In this document: piece by piece, positions 51,346 to 60,130 of the stretch
Position numbering within the stretch: the stretch's first letter is position 1
How the letters are laid out: the number at the start of each line of letters is the position of its first letter
Assembly: GCA_030725715.1 (NCBI GenBank)
Contig: JANRFG010000018.1
Coordinates: 62,001 to 126,000, forward strand
Reading direction: 5' to 3'
DNA length: 64,000 nucleotides
Origin: Opitutales bacterium
GTDB taxonomy: Bacteria > Verrucomicrobiota > Verrucomicrobiia > Opitutales > UBA953
Program-made: the position numbers and the translations under genes
Notes under the pieces: model-generated
Told to the model about the DNA's origin: nothing
Database searches by the model: none
Seen by the model: the letters and a program-made list of their open reading frames with translations, nothing else

Positions 51346-52601
51346 GCGACCTCCTCCAGCGCGTGACGGAGACCGCCCGCACGGCCAAGAAGGCCTCGCG
51401 CGCCCTCGCCCTCGCCCCGACCGCCGTCCGTGACGCCGCCCTGCGCGCCGCCGCCCAGGCCCTCCGCGCCGACGAAGCCGTCATCCTCGAGGCCAACGTC
51501 AAGGATCTCGCTGCCGCCAAGGCCAAGGGCCTCACGGACGCGATGACCGACCGCCTGCGTCTCGACCACGCCCGCCTCGAAGATATCGCGGTCGCCTGCG
51601 AAGCCGTCGCGAAGCTCCCCGACCCGGTCGGCGAAGTCACCGAGGATTGGACCCGCCCCAACGGCCTGCGCATCATCCGCCGCCGCGTCCCGATCGGCCT
51701 CGTCGCCATCATCTTCGAATCGCGTCCCAACGTCACCGTCGACGCCGCCGCCCTCTGCCTGAAGTCCGGCAACGGCTGCGTGCTCCGCGGCGGCAGCGAG
51801 GCGATCCACACGAACATCGCGCTGTCGAAGTCGTTCGCGACCGGCCTGCGCGCCGCCGGCCTGCCCGCCGAGGCCGTCACGCTCCTGCCCTTCACCGACC
51901 GCGAAGCCGTGCCCGCCCTCGGCTCCCTGCGCGGCATCGTCGACATCATCGTCCCCCGCGGCGGACCCGGCCTCATCGAGGCGGTGGTCAATTCCGCCAA
52001 GGTCCCCGTCATCAAGCACGACGCCGGCATCTGCCACGTCTACGTCCACGCGCAGGCCGACCTCGCGATGGCCGAACAGATCGTGCTCAACGCGAAGTGC
52101 CAGCGACCCAGCGCGTGCAACGCCCTCGAGACCCTGCTCGTCGACGCCGCCGTCGCTCAGAAATTCCTCCCGAAGATGGCCGCCGCCCTCTCGGCCAAGC
52201 AGACCGAGGTCCGTGCCTGCGCCCAGTCGCGGCCGCTGATGCCCGGCGCCCAGGCCGCCACGGAGCAGGATTTCCGCACCGAGCACCTCGGCCTCATCCT
52301 CAACGTGAAGATCGTCGCCGGCCTCGCCGAGGCGGTCGCCCACGTCGAAGACTACGGCTCGCACCACTCCGACGCCATCATCACGGCCGACGAGTCCGCC
52401 GCCCGCGCCTTCCTCGCCCAGATCGACAGCGCCTGCGTCTATTGGAACGCCAGCACCCGGTTCACCGACGGCGGCGAGTTCGGCTTCGGGGCCGAAGTGG
52501 GCATCTCCACGGACCGTCTGCACGCCCGCGGACCCATGGGGATCCGCGAATTGACCACCTGGAAGTTCGAAATCGTGGGCCAAGGCCAGGTTCGGGGTTA
52601 A
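51342..52601 (+). CDS. proA: Gamma-glutamyl phosphate reductase
   Basis: Second proline-pathway enzyme, reducing glutamyl phosphate to the semialdehyde with NADPH. The 419 residues contain IFESRPNVTVDAAALCLKSG, the GGSEAIHTN cofactor loop, and the catalytic cysteine in KCQRPSACNALETLLVD. The C-terminal HARGPMGIRELTTWKF is typical. The start overlaps the proB stop; such coupling suits channelling of the unstable intermediate. Confidence 0.97.
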   Translation: MSDLLQRVTETARTAKKASRALALAPTAVRDAALRAAAQALRADEAVILEANVKDLAAAKAKGLTDAMTDRLRLDHARLEDIAVACEAVAKLPDPVGEVTEDWTRPNGLRIIRRRVPIGLVAIIFESRPNVTVDAAALCLKSGNGCVLRGGSEAIHTNIALSKSFATGLRAAGLPAEAVTLLPFTDREAVPALGSLRGIVDIIVPRGGPGLIEAVVNSAKVPVIKHDAGICHVYVHAQADLAMAEQIVLNAKCQRPSACNALETLLVDAAVAQKFLPKMAAALSAKQTEVRACAQSRPLMPGAQAATEQDFRTEHLGLILNVKIVAGLAEAVAHVEDYGSHHSDAIITADESAARAFLAQIDSACVYWNASTRFTDGGEFGFGAEVGISTDRLHARGPMGIRELTTWKFEIVGQGQVRG

Positions 52602-52619
52602 TTTGGGTCGGTTTTCCGT

Positions 52620-52649
52620 TTGACAGACCCCCTCCCGAAAACCTTTGTT
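52620..52649 (+). promoter_or_regulatory. Candidate promoter of tRNA-Asp
   Basis: A consensus -35 TTGACA at 52620-52625, then an 18-nt spacer to TTTGTT at 52644-52649 as a weak -10; the tRNA begins 19 nt later. Confidence 0.4.
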
Positions 52650-52668
52650 ACCCTTCCTTTTGGCTACC

Positions 52669-52745
52669 GGGGTGGTAGCTCAGTTGGTTAGAGCGCCGCA
52701 CTGTCACTGCGGAGGTCACGGGTTCGAGTCCCGCCCATCCCGCCA
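52669..52745 (+). tRNA. tRNA-Asp (GUC), CCA encoded
   Basis: A 77-nt cloverleaf: acceptor GGGGTGG / CCATCCC (one G-U pair), anticodon loop CTGTCAC, T-loop GTTCGAGTC, discriminator G73 as expected for aspartate, and encoded CCA at 52743-52745. Confidence 0.96.
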
Positions 52746-52759
52746 GCCAAAAGGGTTTA

Positions 52760-52788
52760 CTTTCCGACCGGTCCGCCGGTCCGGAAAG
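52760..52788 (+). terminator. Possible terminator after tRNA-Asp
   Basis: A 12-bp stem with one bulged base (52760-52771 with 52776-52788) and TCCG loop, 14 nt after the tRNA. No T-run follows. Confidence 0.4.
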
Positions 52789-52889
52789 GACTGCCCGGAC
52801 GCCGTCACCTGACCGCCACCCGGCCTTGGCGGGACTGTGCATCCTTTTTGCTTCCCCCTCCCTGCCGAGTGGACAGAAATCACTCACCC

Positions 52890-54089
52890 ATGAGCAAGAA
52901 AGTCCTGATCATCGGCGCCGGCGGCGTCGGCAACGTCGTCGCCCACAAGTGCGCCATGAACCCCGAGTCGTTCTCGGAAGTCATGCTGGCCTCCCGCAAC
53001 GAGAACAAGTGCAAGGCCATCGCCGCCGACGTCAAGGCCGCCACGGGCCGCACGATCCGCACCGCCGCCGTCGACGCGGACGACGTCAAGGCCACGGTCG
53101 CCCTGATCAAGTCCTTCGGCGCCGACCTGCTCATCAACGTCGCCCTGCCCTACCAGGACCTCCACCTGATGGACGCCTGCCTCCACGCCGGCATCCACTA
53201 CGTCGACACGGCCAACTACGAGCCGCCCCACCTCGCGAAGTTCGAATACTCCTGGCAGTGGGCCTACCGCGAGCGCTTCGCGAAGGCCGGCCTCACCGCC
53301 CTCCTCGGCTCGGGCTTCGACCCCGGCGTGACCAACGTCTTCTGCGCCTACGCCCAGAAGCACCTCTTCGACACGATCGAGACGATCGACATCATGGACG
53401 CCAACGCCGGCGACCACGGCTACAAGTTCGCCACGAACTTCAACCCGGAGATCAACATCCGCGAGATCACCCAGCGCGGCCGCTTCTGGGAGCAGGGCGA
53501 GTGGAAGGAAACCGACCCGCTCTCCGTGAAATGGGTGTACGACTACCCGGTCGTCGGCCCGAAGGACAGCTACCTGCTCTACCACGAGGAGCTCGAATCC
53601 CTCGCGATCAACATCAAGGGCCTGAAGCGCATCCGCTTCTTCATGACCTTCTCCGAGAACTACCTCACGCACCTGCGCGTGCTCGAGAACGTCGGCATGA
53701 CCCGCATCGACCCGGTCGACTTCCAGGGCCACCAGATCGTCCCGATCCAGTTCCTCAAGGCGCTCCTCCCCGACCCCGCCTCCCTCGGCCCGCGCACCAA
53801 GGGCAAGACCTGCATCGGTTGCGAGATCACCGGCATGAAGGACGGCAAACCCCGCAAGGTCTTCATCTACAACGTCTGCGACCACCAGGAGTGCTACGCC
53901 GAGGTCAAGTCGCAGGCGATCAGCTACACGACCGGCGTCCCGGCCGCCATCGGCGGCGCGATGCTCGCCGGTGGCCAGTGGCTCAAGCCCGGCGTCTGGA
54001 ACATGGAAGAGATGGACCCGGATCCCTTCATGGCGGAGCTCAACAAGCGCGGCCTGCCCTGGCACGTGCAGGAACTCCCGGTCGCCTGA
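52890..54089 (+). CDS. Carboxynorspermidine synthase (saccharopine dehydrogenase family)
   Basis: NADPH-dependent enzyme condensing aspartate semialdehyde with a diamine to give carboxyspermidine or carboxynorspermidine. The 399 residues start with the Rossmann motif LIIGAGGVGNVVAHKCA; the family segments VDTANYEP and GFDPGVTNVFCAYAQKH follow. ATG 52890 begins the conserved MSKKVLIIGAGG; an upstream ATG at 52848 adds 14 unrelated residues. The assignment over lysine-pathway saccharopine dehydrogenase rests on the carboxynorspermidine decarboxylase gene directly downstream. A terminator-like hairpin lies between the two. Confidence 0.88.
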   Translation: MSKKVLIIGAGGVGNVVAHKCAMNPESFSEVMLASRNENKCKAIAADVKAATGRTIRTAAVDADDVKATVALIKSFGADLLINVALPYQDLHLMDACLHAGIHYVDTANYEPPHLAKFEYSWQWAYRERFAKAGLTALLGSGFDPGVTNVFCAYAQKHLFDTIETIDIMDANAGDHGYKFATNFNPEINIREITQRGRFWEQGEWKETDPLSVKWVYDYPVVGPKDSYLLYHEELESLAINIKGLKRIRFFMTFSENYLTHLRVLENVGMTRIDPVDFQGHQIVPIQFLKALLPDPASLGPRTKGKTCIGCEITGMKDGKPRKVFIYNVCDHQECYAEVKSQAISYTTGVPAAIGGAMLAGGQWLKPGVWNMEEMDPDPFMAELNKRGLPWHVQELPVA

Positions 54090-54102
54090 ACGACCGCGAC
54101 GT

Positions 54103-54130
54103 AAGCCCGCTGCGAAGCGGGCTTTTCGTT
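54103..54130 (+). terminator. Terminator between the two polyamine genes
   Basis: Stem AAGCCCGCT (54103-54111) / AGCGGGCTT (54116-54124), loop GCGA, followed by TTCGTTT, 14 nt past the stop. It would make the decarboxylase gene partly independent. Confidence 0.8.
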
Positions 54131-54164
54131 TGCGCCGCCCCCCGACGCTCCCAATTTCAACGCC

Positions 54165-55340
54165 GTGTCCGACGCCCTCACCGAAGCCTTCCGGCAAGTC
54201 GACCTGAGCCAGGTCCCGAGCCCTTGCCACGTCCTCCACCGCGGCCTGCTGGAACAGAACCTCCGCATCCTGCGCTCCGTGATGGACCGCTCGGGCGCCA
54301 AGGTCCTCCTCGCGCTCAAGGGCTTCGCGCAGTTCAGCGAAGCGAAGCTGATCGCGAAGTATCTCGCGGGCACGACCGCCAGCGGCATCAACGAAGCGCT
54401 CCTCGGCCGCGAAGAATTCGGCGGCGAAGTCCACGCCTACTCGCCGGCTTTCAAGGACGAGGAGTTCGCTCACCTCCTGCGGGTCGCCGACCATATCTCG
54501 TTCAATTCGCCCACGCAGTGGAAGCGCCACAAGGCCGCCGCCTTGGCCTCGGGTCGCAAGATCTCCTTCGGCCTGCGCGTCAACCCGGAGCACGCCGAGG
54601 TCGACGTCGAACTCTATAACCCCTGCGCCGCCGGCTCCCGTCTCGGGTCGCTCCGCTCCGAGATCAAGTCGGCCGCCGACCTCGAAGGACTCGAGGGCCT
54701 GCACTTCCACACGATGTGCCAGCAGGGCTCCGACGTGCTCGAACGCACGGTCGCGGCGTTCGAAGCGAAGTTCGGCGAGTTCATCCCTCAGCTGAAGTGG
54801 GTCAATTTCGGCGGCGGCCACCACATCACCCGCGAGGGCTATGACCTCGAGCGCCTGATCCGCGTGATCACGGGCTTCCGTCAGCGTTGGGGCCAGCACA
54901 TCCAGGTCTACCTCGAACCCGGCGAAGCCATCGGCATCGGCACCGGCGTCCTGGTCGGCACGGTCCTCGACCTCGTCCATAACGGCGTCGACATCGCCAT
55001 CATCGACATCTCGGCGACCAACCACATGCCGGACACCTTGGAGATGCCTTACCGGGCCGACATCATGGACGCCGACCTGCCGGGCAAGCTGCCGCACACC
55101 TACCGCCTCGGCAGCGTGACCTGCCTCGCCGGCGACGTCATCGGCGACTACTCCTTCGCCGCGCCGCTCCAGATCGGCCAGCGCCTGGTGTTCATGGACA
55201 TGTCCCACTACACGTTCGTGAAGAACACGACCTTCAACGGGGTGCCCCTCCCGGCGATCGCCAGCTTCGATCCGGCGGCCGGGCAGGTCCAGGTCGTCCG
55301 TCGCTTCGGCTACGCCGACTACAAGAACCGCCTGTCCTGA
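54165..55340 (+). CDS. nspC: Carboxynorspermidine/carboxyspermidine decarboxylase
   Basis: PLP enzyme of the alanine-racemase-fold decarboxylases, making spermidine or norspermidine. The 391 residues have the PLP lysine in LLALKGFAQF (near 50), the substrate loop HTMCQQGSD, the glycine loop FGGGHHITREGYD, and YLEPGEAIGIGTG with the phosphate/PLP contacts. The active-site cysteine region is FAGDVIGDYSF-like (CLAGDVIGDY). Start is GTG 54165. With the upstream synthase this is the complete alternative pathway that avoids S-adenosylmethionine. Confidence 0.93.
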   Translation: MSDALTEAFRQVDLSQVPSPCHVLHRGLLEQNLRILRSVMDRSGAKVLLALKGFAQFSEAKLIAKYLAGTTASGINEALLGREEFGGEVHAYSPAFKDEEFAHLLRVADHISFNSPTQWKRHKAAALASGRKISFGLRVNPEHAEVDVELYNPCAAGSRLGSLRSEIKSAADLEGLEGLHFHTMCQQGSDVLERTVAAFEAKFGEFIPQLKWVNFGGGHHITREGYDLERLIRVITGFRQRWGQHIQVYLEPGEAIGIGTGVLVGTVLDLVHNGVDIAIIDISATNHMPDTLEMPYRADIMDADLPGKLPHTYRLGSVTCLAGDVIGDYSFAAPLQIGQRLVFMDMSHYTFVKNTTFNGVPLPAIASFDPAAGQVQVVRRFGYADYKNRLS

Positions 55341-55398
55341 GCGGGGCTAGGTCTTGACCCCCGGAAGGGGGCGGGCAAGATGGTCGCCAACAGACCAT

Positions 55399-56010
55399 AT
55401 GAAGCCTCGCGAAATCATCATCCTCCTCCTGGCCGCCGCTTTCGGCGCCATCGCCATCGTCACTTGGAACGGCGAAGAAGAGGCCAAGCAGCAGACCGCC
55501 AAAGCGCAGGCCGAGCTGAGCAAGATCAAGGACGATGCCGCCCAGGCCGCCGCCGCCGCCCAGGCCGCCCAAGAGAAGTCCGCCCAAGACCTCGCCAAGG
55601 CCAAGGCTGACGCCGAGGCCGCCGCCAAGGCCGCCGAAGCCGCCCTCGCCAAGGCCAAGGCCGCCGCCGCCCAGACGGTCGCCGACCTGGCCAAGGCCAA
55701 GGAAGCCGCCGCCAAGGCCGCCGTGAAGGCCGCCGAACTGGCGAAGTCCAGGAACGCCGCCGCCGCCCGCGTCAACGAACTCAACGCCGAACTGGCCAAT
55801 CTCCGCAACGGCTCCGAACTGAAGGAAGCGATCGCCAGCCGCAAGAAAGCCGAAGCCGACCTCGAAGCCGCTTCCGCCGCCCTGCGCGAGGTAAACGCCA
55901 AGCTGGCCGCCGCCCTCGCCCGCATCGCCGAACTGGAGGACGAGAACCGTCGCCTCCGCGAGCAGCCCAAGGGCACGCCGAACGCCTCGCCCAACTACCG
56001 GACGCTCTGA
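55399..56010 (+). CDS. Membrane-anchored alanine-rich coiled-coil protein
   Basis: A 203-residue protein with one N-terminal transmembrane helix (about 5-21, IIILLLAAAFGAIAIV), then about 165 residues of continuous alanine/lysine/glutamate heptads and a short polar tail (GTPNASPNYRTL). No family was recognised. Such rods often bridge envelope layers or act as spacers; composition alone cannot tell. ATG 55399 is preferred; an upstream ATG at 55354 adds 15 residues that lack homology. Its terminator lies within the end of the convergent vsr gene. Confidence 0.65.
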   Translation: MKPREIIILLLAAAFGAIAIVTWNGEEEAKQQTAKAQAELSKIKDDAAQAAAAAQAAQEKSAQDLAKAKADAEAAAKAAEAALAKAKAAAAQTVADLAKAKEAAAKAAVKAAELAKSRNAAAARVNELNAELANLRNGSELKEAIASRKKAEADLEAASAALREVNAKLAAALARIAELEDENRRLREQPKGTPNASPNYRTL

Positions 56011-56031
56011 GCTCCGGCCCCGGCCGACCGA

Positions 56032-56505
56032 TCAGCCCGACCTTCCGGTCGGGCTTTTTCGTGCCCGAGCGAAGACCTTGCCCAGCTTCACCCGCAACCT
56101 AGGCCGGGCCTTCGGCTTCAGCTCGTGTTCCCAGAGCCGCAGGACGCGCCACCCTTGGCGGCGCAGGCGGCGCGTATCCCGCCGGTCCCGCGCCTGGTTC
56201 CGCCGGAACTTGCCCCGCCAGAAGGCGGCGTTGCCCCGCGGGCGCGTCCCATGCCGCGGGCAGCCATGCCAGAAGCAGCCGTCGACGAACACCACGAGGC
56301 GACGGCCGCGGAAGACGAAGTCCGGCCGGACCTGGAATCGTTCGCCCGCGGCGGTCCGGCCCCGGACGACCTGCTGCCGCCGCCAGCCGGACCAGCCCTG
56401 CGCCCGCAGCAGCTTGGCCAGGGCCTCTTCGGTGGTGAGGTTACCGCGCCCGCGCACCTTGGCCATGAGGGCGCTGCGCTCGGCGCGGGTGTAGACGTCC
56501 CCCAT
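56032..56505 (-). CDS. vsr: Very short patch repair (Vsr) endonuclease
   Basis: Vsr nicks 5' to the T of T:G mismatches made by deamination of 5-methylcytosine. The 157 residues carry the family signature RPDFVFRGRRLVVFVDGCFW followed by HGCPRHG, then FWRGKFRRNQARDRRD and GWRVLRLWEHEL, which match the PD-(D/E)XK-like Vsr fold. No cytosine-5 methyltransferase lies nearby, so this is an orphan. The C-terminus is very basic. The last codons overlap the plus-strand terminator of the previous gene. Confidence 0.93.
   Translation of the reverse strand: MGDVYTRAERSALMAKVRGRGNLTTEEALAKLLRAQGWSGWRRQQVVRGRTAAGERFQVRPDFVFRGRRLVVFVDGCFWHGCPRHGTRPRGNAAFWRGKFRRNQARDRRDTRRLRRQGWRVLRLWEHELKPKARPRLRVKLGKVFARARKSPTGRSG
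56034..56060 (+). terminator. Terminator of the coiled-coil gene, embedded in the 3' end of vsr
   Basis: Stem AGCCCGACC (56034-56042) / GGTCGGGCT (56047-56055), loop TTCC, then TTTTCG. It overlaps the final vsr codons on the other strand. Confidence 0.8.
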
Positions 56506-56526
56506 GTCTCATCATGGATAAGAAAC

Positions 56527-56599
56527 AGCCCGGACCGCAAGGTCCGGGCTGGTCGGCGACTCCGCCAACGGAGGAGGGCCGGCATCCCTGCCGGCCCTC
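56527..56599 (-). terminator. Two tandem hairpins downstream of the porin gene
   Basis: Hairpin one: 10 bp, 56574-56583 with 56590-56599. Hairpin two: 10 bp, 56527-56536 with 56541-56550, GCAA-type loop, followed on the minus strand by GTTTCT. Together they separate the porin from vsr. Confidence 0.7.
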
Positions 56600-56626
56600 G
56601 AAGCATATCCCGTCCTTGGATCCGGC

Positions 56627-57976
56627 TTAGTATTCGAACTGGAGCTGGAGCGTGGCGCGCTGCGAGTCGGCGATGACGAGCGGATTCGTGGTGCTGGTGT
56701 TCGTACGTTCCTTGGAGAAGGTGTAGGAGAGCACGAGCTCGACTTCCTTGCGCCACTTCCATTCGAAGCCGACGTCGATCTCGTTCACGTTCTGCTTCGG
56801 GGCGTTGGTGGCGAACTTGCGGGCGCCGTCGTTGTAGCTCCAGCGGACGAAGGGCTGGAAGACGGACTGCTCACCGTACTTGTGCTGGTAGTTGACCAGG
56901 ATGTAACCCCCCTCGACCTGGCTGTTCGTGATGTTGTCGCGGGCGTCGTTCAGCATCGGGCTCTGGCCGACGTTCCACTCGGCTTCGATACCCCACGGCT
57001 GCGGGTACATGATGAAGGTCGCGGCGGCACGGCGGTCGACGAAGCCGTCGGAGAGGTCGCGGCGGTCGTTGGCGTCGATGTTGGCTTCCAGGGCTCCCTT
57101 GACGGTCGTGGAAGTATCGGCCGTGGAGACCTTGAAGCGGCCGGCGTAGGCGACGAGGCTCGCTTCGTACATCTGGCCGCTGGCGGCGACCCAAGGCTTG
57201 GTGTAGCGGATGATGCTGTGGACTTCGCCGTTGTTGTCGGCGCGGTTCAGGCCGGCGCCGCTGTAGAAGCCGGCGGTGAAGATACCGTAGTCGCCGGAAC
57301 CCTTGTAGCCTTCCTTGACGAGCTTCTTGAGGAGGGCGCGGTCTTCCTTGCTGGCGTACATGTAGTAGACGCCCTGGTCGCGTTCGCCTTCGACCGCGGA
57401 GTTGATGCCTTCCGGACGCTCGATCGCGAGTCGGTTCTGGGAAGACTGCATGTTGACCCAGCCGAAGGGAACCTTGGAGACGCCGGCGCGGATGCGGTGT
57501 TCCTTGTCTTCGTCGAGGGCGATGTCGGCGTAGATGTCGCGGGTCTGGAGACCGAAATTACGCTTGCTGCCGGAGTCGACGCTGGCGGCGGCGTCGGTCT
57601 GGTAGTAGAGGTAGACGCGACCGAAGTCGCCCTGGAACTTGAAGCGGGCTCGGCGGACGACGAAGCTGTTGTTCGGGTCGACGGAGCGGTCGGCCGGGAG
57701 ACCACCGGTGAGGTAGGCGGCGCCGTTCAGCTGCTCGGTGTGACGGACCTGGGTGTAGCCGTCGATCTTCATCTTCTCATACCAAGGGGTCTTCTTGGCC
57801 GGCTCGGCCATCTTGGCGACGGCGGCCTGCTCGAGAGCCTGGGCACGCTCTTCGGCGGTGATCAGACCCTTCTTGACCAGGAGGTCAAGGGCGGGGTTCC
57901 GCTCGGCGGCGGAAGCGGTGTGAGCGCAACCGAGGACGGCGGCGGCGACGAGGAACTGCTTAATGCGGTGGTTCAT
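56627..57976 (-). CDS. Phosphate-selective porin O/P-like outer-membrane protein
   Basis: A 449-residue trimeric-type porin. Residues 1-24 are a signal peptide (FLVAAAVLGCAHTASA), then a helical N-terminal segment (LDLLVKKGLITAEERAQALE) common in porins of this group. The barrel follows: VRRARFKFQGDFGRVYLYYQ, YADIALDEDKEHRIRAGVSK and many amphipathic strands, ending LQLQFEY with a terminal aromatic residue. The OprO/P family carries anions; phosphate specificity is not shown by sequence, and no Pho box was seen upstream. ATG 57976 begins MNHRIKQ. The gene stands alone between terminators and its promoter region at 57977-58067. Confidence 0.88.
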   Translation of the reverse strand: MNHRIKQFLVAAAVLGCAHTASAAERNPALDLLVKKGLITAEERAQALEQAAVAKMAEPAKKTPWYEKMKIDGYTQVRHTEQLNGAAYLTGGLPADRSVDPNNSFVVRRARFKFQGDFGRVYLYYQTDAAASVDSGSKRNFGLQTRDIYADIALDEDKEHRIRAGVSKVPFGWVNMQSSQNRLAIERPEGINSAVEGERDQGVYYMYASKEDRALLKKLVKEGYKGSGDYGIFTAGFYSGAGLNRADNNGEVHSIIRYTKPWVAASGQMYEASLVAYAGRFKVSTADTSTTVKGALEANIDANDRRDLSDGFVDRRAAATFIMYPQPWGIEAEWNVGQSPMLNDARDNITNSQVEGGYILVNYQHKYGEQSVFQPFVRWSYNDGARKFATNAPKQNVNEIDVGFEWKWRKEVELVLSYTFSKERTNTSTTNPLVIADSQRATLQLQFEY

Positions 57977-58067
57977 GGGTAGATGCGAATGCGACAGCAT
58001 CCTCTCATGCGATTGTTACGGTTCCGTGGCTAACGGGGTAACACCCCGCAACACCCCTATGGGTGAC

Positions 58068-58934
58068 TTAGCCCAGAAAAGGGGTCAGGCCGGCGAAAAC
58101 ATCCGCAAAAGCAGGGTTCCACGCCAATTCCGCCCGGATTCGGCCCGTGGCCACGATCCGGCTGGGCTGCGTCCGGCCGCCTTTCGCGACCCTGGGACCC
58201 GCAGGCGCGCTCGGATCGAACACCGGAGCGGGCTGACCGAGTCGTTCCGCGATCCAGCGGGCCAGCGCTTCCTTGGTCAACGGATTCCCATCACAGACAT
58301 TATAGACTCGCGCGCCGGCCGGACCTGCGACGACCGCGGCGAGCACCGAAGACGCCGCGTCGTCGCGGTGCAGATAGTTGATGTAATGGTCGACGCGTCC
58401 GCCGATGACGCGGTCGCCGCGACGCAACTGATCGACCAGGTGATGACGACCAGGACCATAGAGTCCGCCGAAGCGCAAGACGCGGGCCTTGGCGAAACCC
58501 GAAGACAAGACCGCGCGCTCGCCGCCGAGGATCGCATCCGCGGTCGGCGCGCCGCCGACGACGCTCTCTTCGTCGACGATCCGTCCGTCATCCTGACGAT
58601 AGACGCCGGTGGAGCTGGTGAAGACGAAGGCCTGCGCGCCGACTTCGCGGGCCCAGGCGAGCGCGCGCTTCACGCCGACGTCATAGGCCAGCGCATAGGC
58701 TTCCGGCCCGCCGCCACCGGTGCTCGCGGCGTAGACGACCGCGTCGAAGCGCACCGGCAAGGCCGACCAGTCGCCGGCATAAAGATCAAAGGCTTCCGCG
58801 CCGATGCCTTCGGCGCGCAGCTTATCGCGCGAGGCCTCGGAACGGACGACTCCGAGGACATCGTGCCCGACGGCCTTGGCCTGCCGGGCGAATTCGGCGC
58901 CGACATAGCCGCAACCGAGGACGGCGACCTTCAT
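58068..58934 (-). CDS. NAD-dependent epimerase/dehydratase family protein
   Basis: A 288-residue extended SDR-like protein. It begins with the Rossmann motif VAVLGCGYVGAEFARQ; FTSSTGVYRQDDG gives the Ser-Tyr part of the active site, but the Lys of YxxxK is not obvious, placing it among atypical members. RFGGLYGPGRH and the C-terminal HRDDAASSVLAAV segment are typical. It overlaps lpxB by four bases (ATGA) and ends the clpB-side run. A nucleotide-sugar substrate is plausible given lpxB, but unproven. Confidence 0.8.
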   Translation of the reverse strand: MKVAVLGCGYVGAEFARQAKAVGHDVLGVVRSEASRDKLRAEGIGAEAFDLYAGDWSALPVRFDAVVYAASTGGGGPEAYALAYDVGVKRALAWAREVGAQAFVFTSSTGVYRQDDGRIVDEESVVGGAPTADAILGGERAVLSSGFAKARVLRFGGLYGPGRHHLVDQLRRGDRVIGGRVDHYINYLHRDDAASSVLAAVVAGPAGARVYNVCDGNPLTKEALARWIAERLGQPAPVFDPSAPAGPRVAKGGRTQPSRIVATGRIRAELAWNPAFADVFAGLTPFLG

Positions 58935-60130
58935 GGGCGGACCTCCTTCGGAAGATACGAGGCGACCCACTCCGCCGGCGTGGAGCCCGACTTCGCGGAA
59001 AGCAGCCCAAGAAGCTCGGCGGCGTCCGCGGCGGCCTGCGCACGTGGCTCAGGCCCTTCGACGCAGGCCTGCAGACGGGCGGCGAGGGCTTCCGGCTCGC
59101 AGGCGCCTTGCAGGTATTCCGGCCAAGCCGGACGCTTGAGCAGGATGTTCGCGATGCCGAGATGGTCGACCCGGCCCGCGATGAGGGTGCGGCCCATGAT
59201 CCAGGTCAGCGGGTTGGCGCGGTAGACCACGGCGCCCGGAATGCCGGCGAGCGCGACGGTGAGCGACATGGTGCCCGAGCTGACGAGCGCGGCGCATCCG
59301 GCGGCCGGCCCCTCGGAGACGGGACGCAGGTCGATGCCCTTGGCTTCCTCGCCATACTCGGCCAGCAATCGGTACAGCTCGGCATGCACTTCGCCGCCGG
59401 TGTGCAGCACGAGCGCGCGACGCTTCGGATGATGGCGGCGGAAAAGCGCGAAGGCCTCGACGAGCGAGGGGAAGATCTTCCGGACGGGCTTGGGCCGGCT
59501 GCCCGGCAGGAGCAGCACGGGACCATCCGGGTCATGCCGCAGGCCGGGGACATGCTCCTTCTCCGCGAAGGGGTGACCGACGAAACGGGCGTCCAGTTTC
59601 GTGTCGGCGTAGCACGCGGGCTCGAACGGAAAGATCGTGCCGACGCCGTCGAGGTCGCGCGCCATGGTGAACCGCCGCTTGGGCTTCCAGGCCCAGAGCT
59701 GCGGGCTCACGTATTGGATGACGGCGGTCTCACCGAAACCGGCGCGGGAGAGGCCGGCCTTCCGCAGTTCGTTCGCCAGGCGGAGGTTGAGCCCGGGGTA
59801 GTCGACGAGGACCACGACCTTGGGCTTCCACTGCTTGGTCCACGTGACCATGCGGCCGAAGAGCCGACGATAGAACGGGTAGGCCGACAGGATCTCGACG
59901 ATGCCCACCGCCGAGAAGGTGGTCATGTCGAAGAGCAGCTGGGCGCCGGCGGCGCGGAGCTGCGGCCCGCCGAACGCGGCGACGCGCAGGCCGGGCCGGG
60001 CCGCGAGCAGGTCCGCGACGACCTTCGCCGCATGCTGGTCCCCGGAGTGCTCACCGGCCACGACGAGCACGTCGACCGCGCCCCCGCGGGGCCGGTCGAA
60101 GCTCGCCGGGATGGCCGGGAACACGCTCAT
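58931..60130 (-). CDS. lpxB: Lipid-A-disaccharide synthase
   Basis: GT19 enzyme joining UDP-diacylglucosamine and lipid X in lipid A synthesis. The 399 residues show VVAGEHSGDQHAAKVV near the start, IQYVSPQLWAWKPKR, LLLPGSRPKPVRKIFP and SSGTMSLTVALAGIPGAVVYR in the GT-B folds. ATG 60130 overlaps the stop of the upstream oxidoreductase by four bases. Its presence shows that the organism makes lipopolysaccharide. Confidence 0.96.
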   Translation of the reverse strand: MSVFPAIPASFDRPRGGAVDVLVVAGEHSGDQHAAKVVADLLAARPGLRVAAFGGPQLRAAGAQLLFDMTTFSAVGIVEILSAYPFYRRLFGRMVTWTKQWKPKVVVLVDYPGLNLRLANELRKAGLSRAGFGETAVIQYVSPQLWAWKPKRRFTMARDLDGVGTIFPFEPACYADTKLDARFVGHPFAEKEHVPGLRHDPDGPVLLLPGSRPKPVRKIFPSLVEAFALFRRHHPKRRALVLHTGGEVHAELYRLLAEYGEEAKGIDLRPVSEGPAAGCAALVSSGTMSLTVALAGIPGAVVYRANPLTWIMGRTLIAGRVDHLGIANILLKRPAWPEYLQGACEPEALAARLQACVEGPEPRAQAAADAAELLGLLSAKSGSTPAEWVASYLPKEVRP

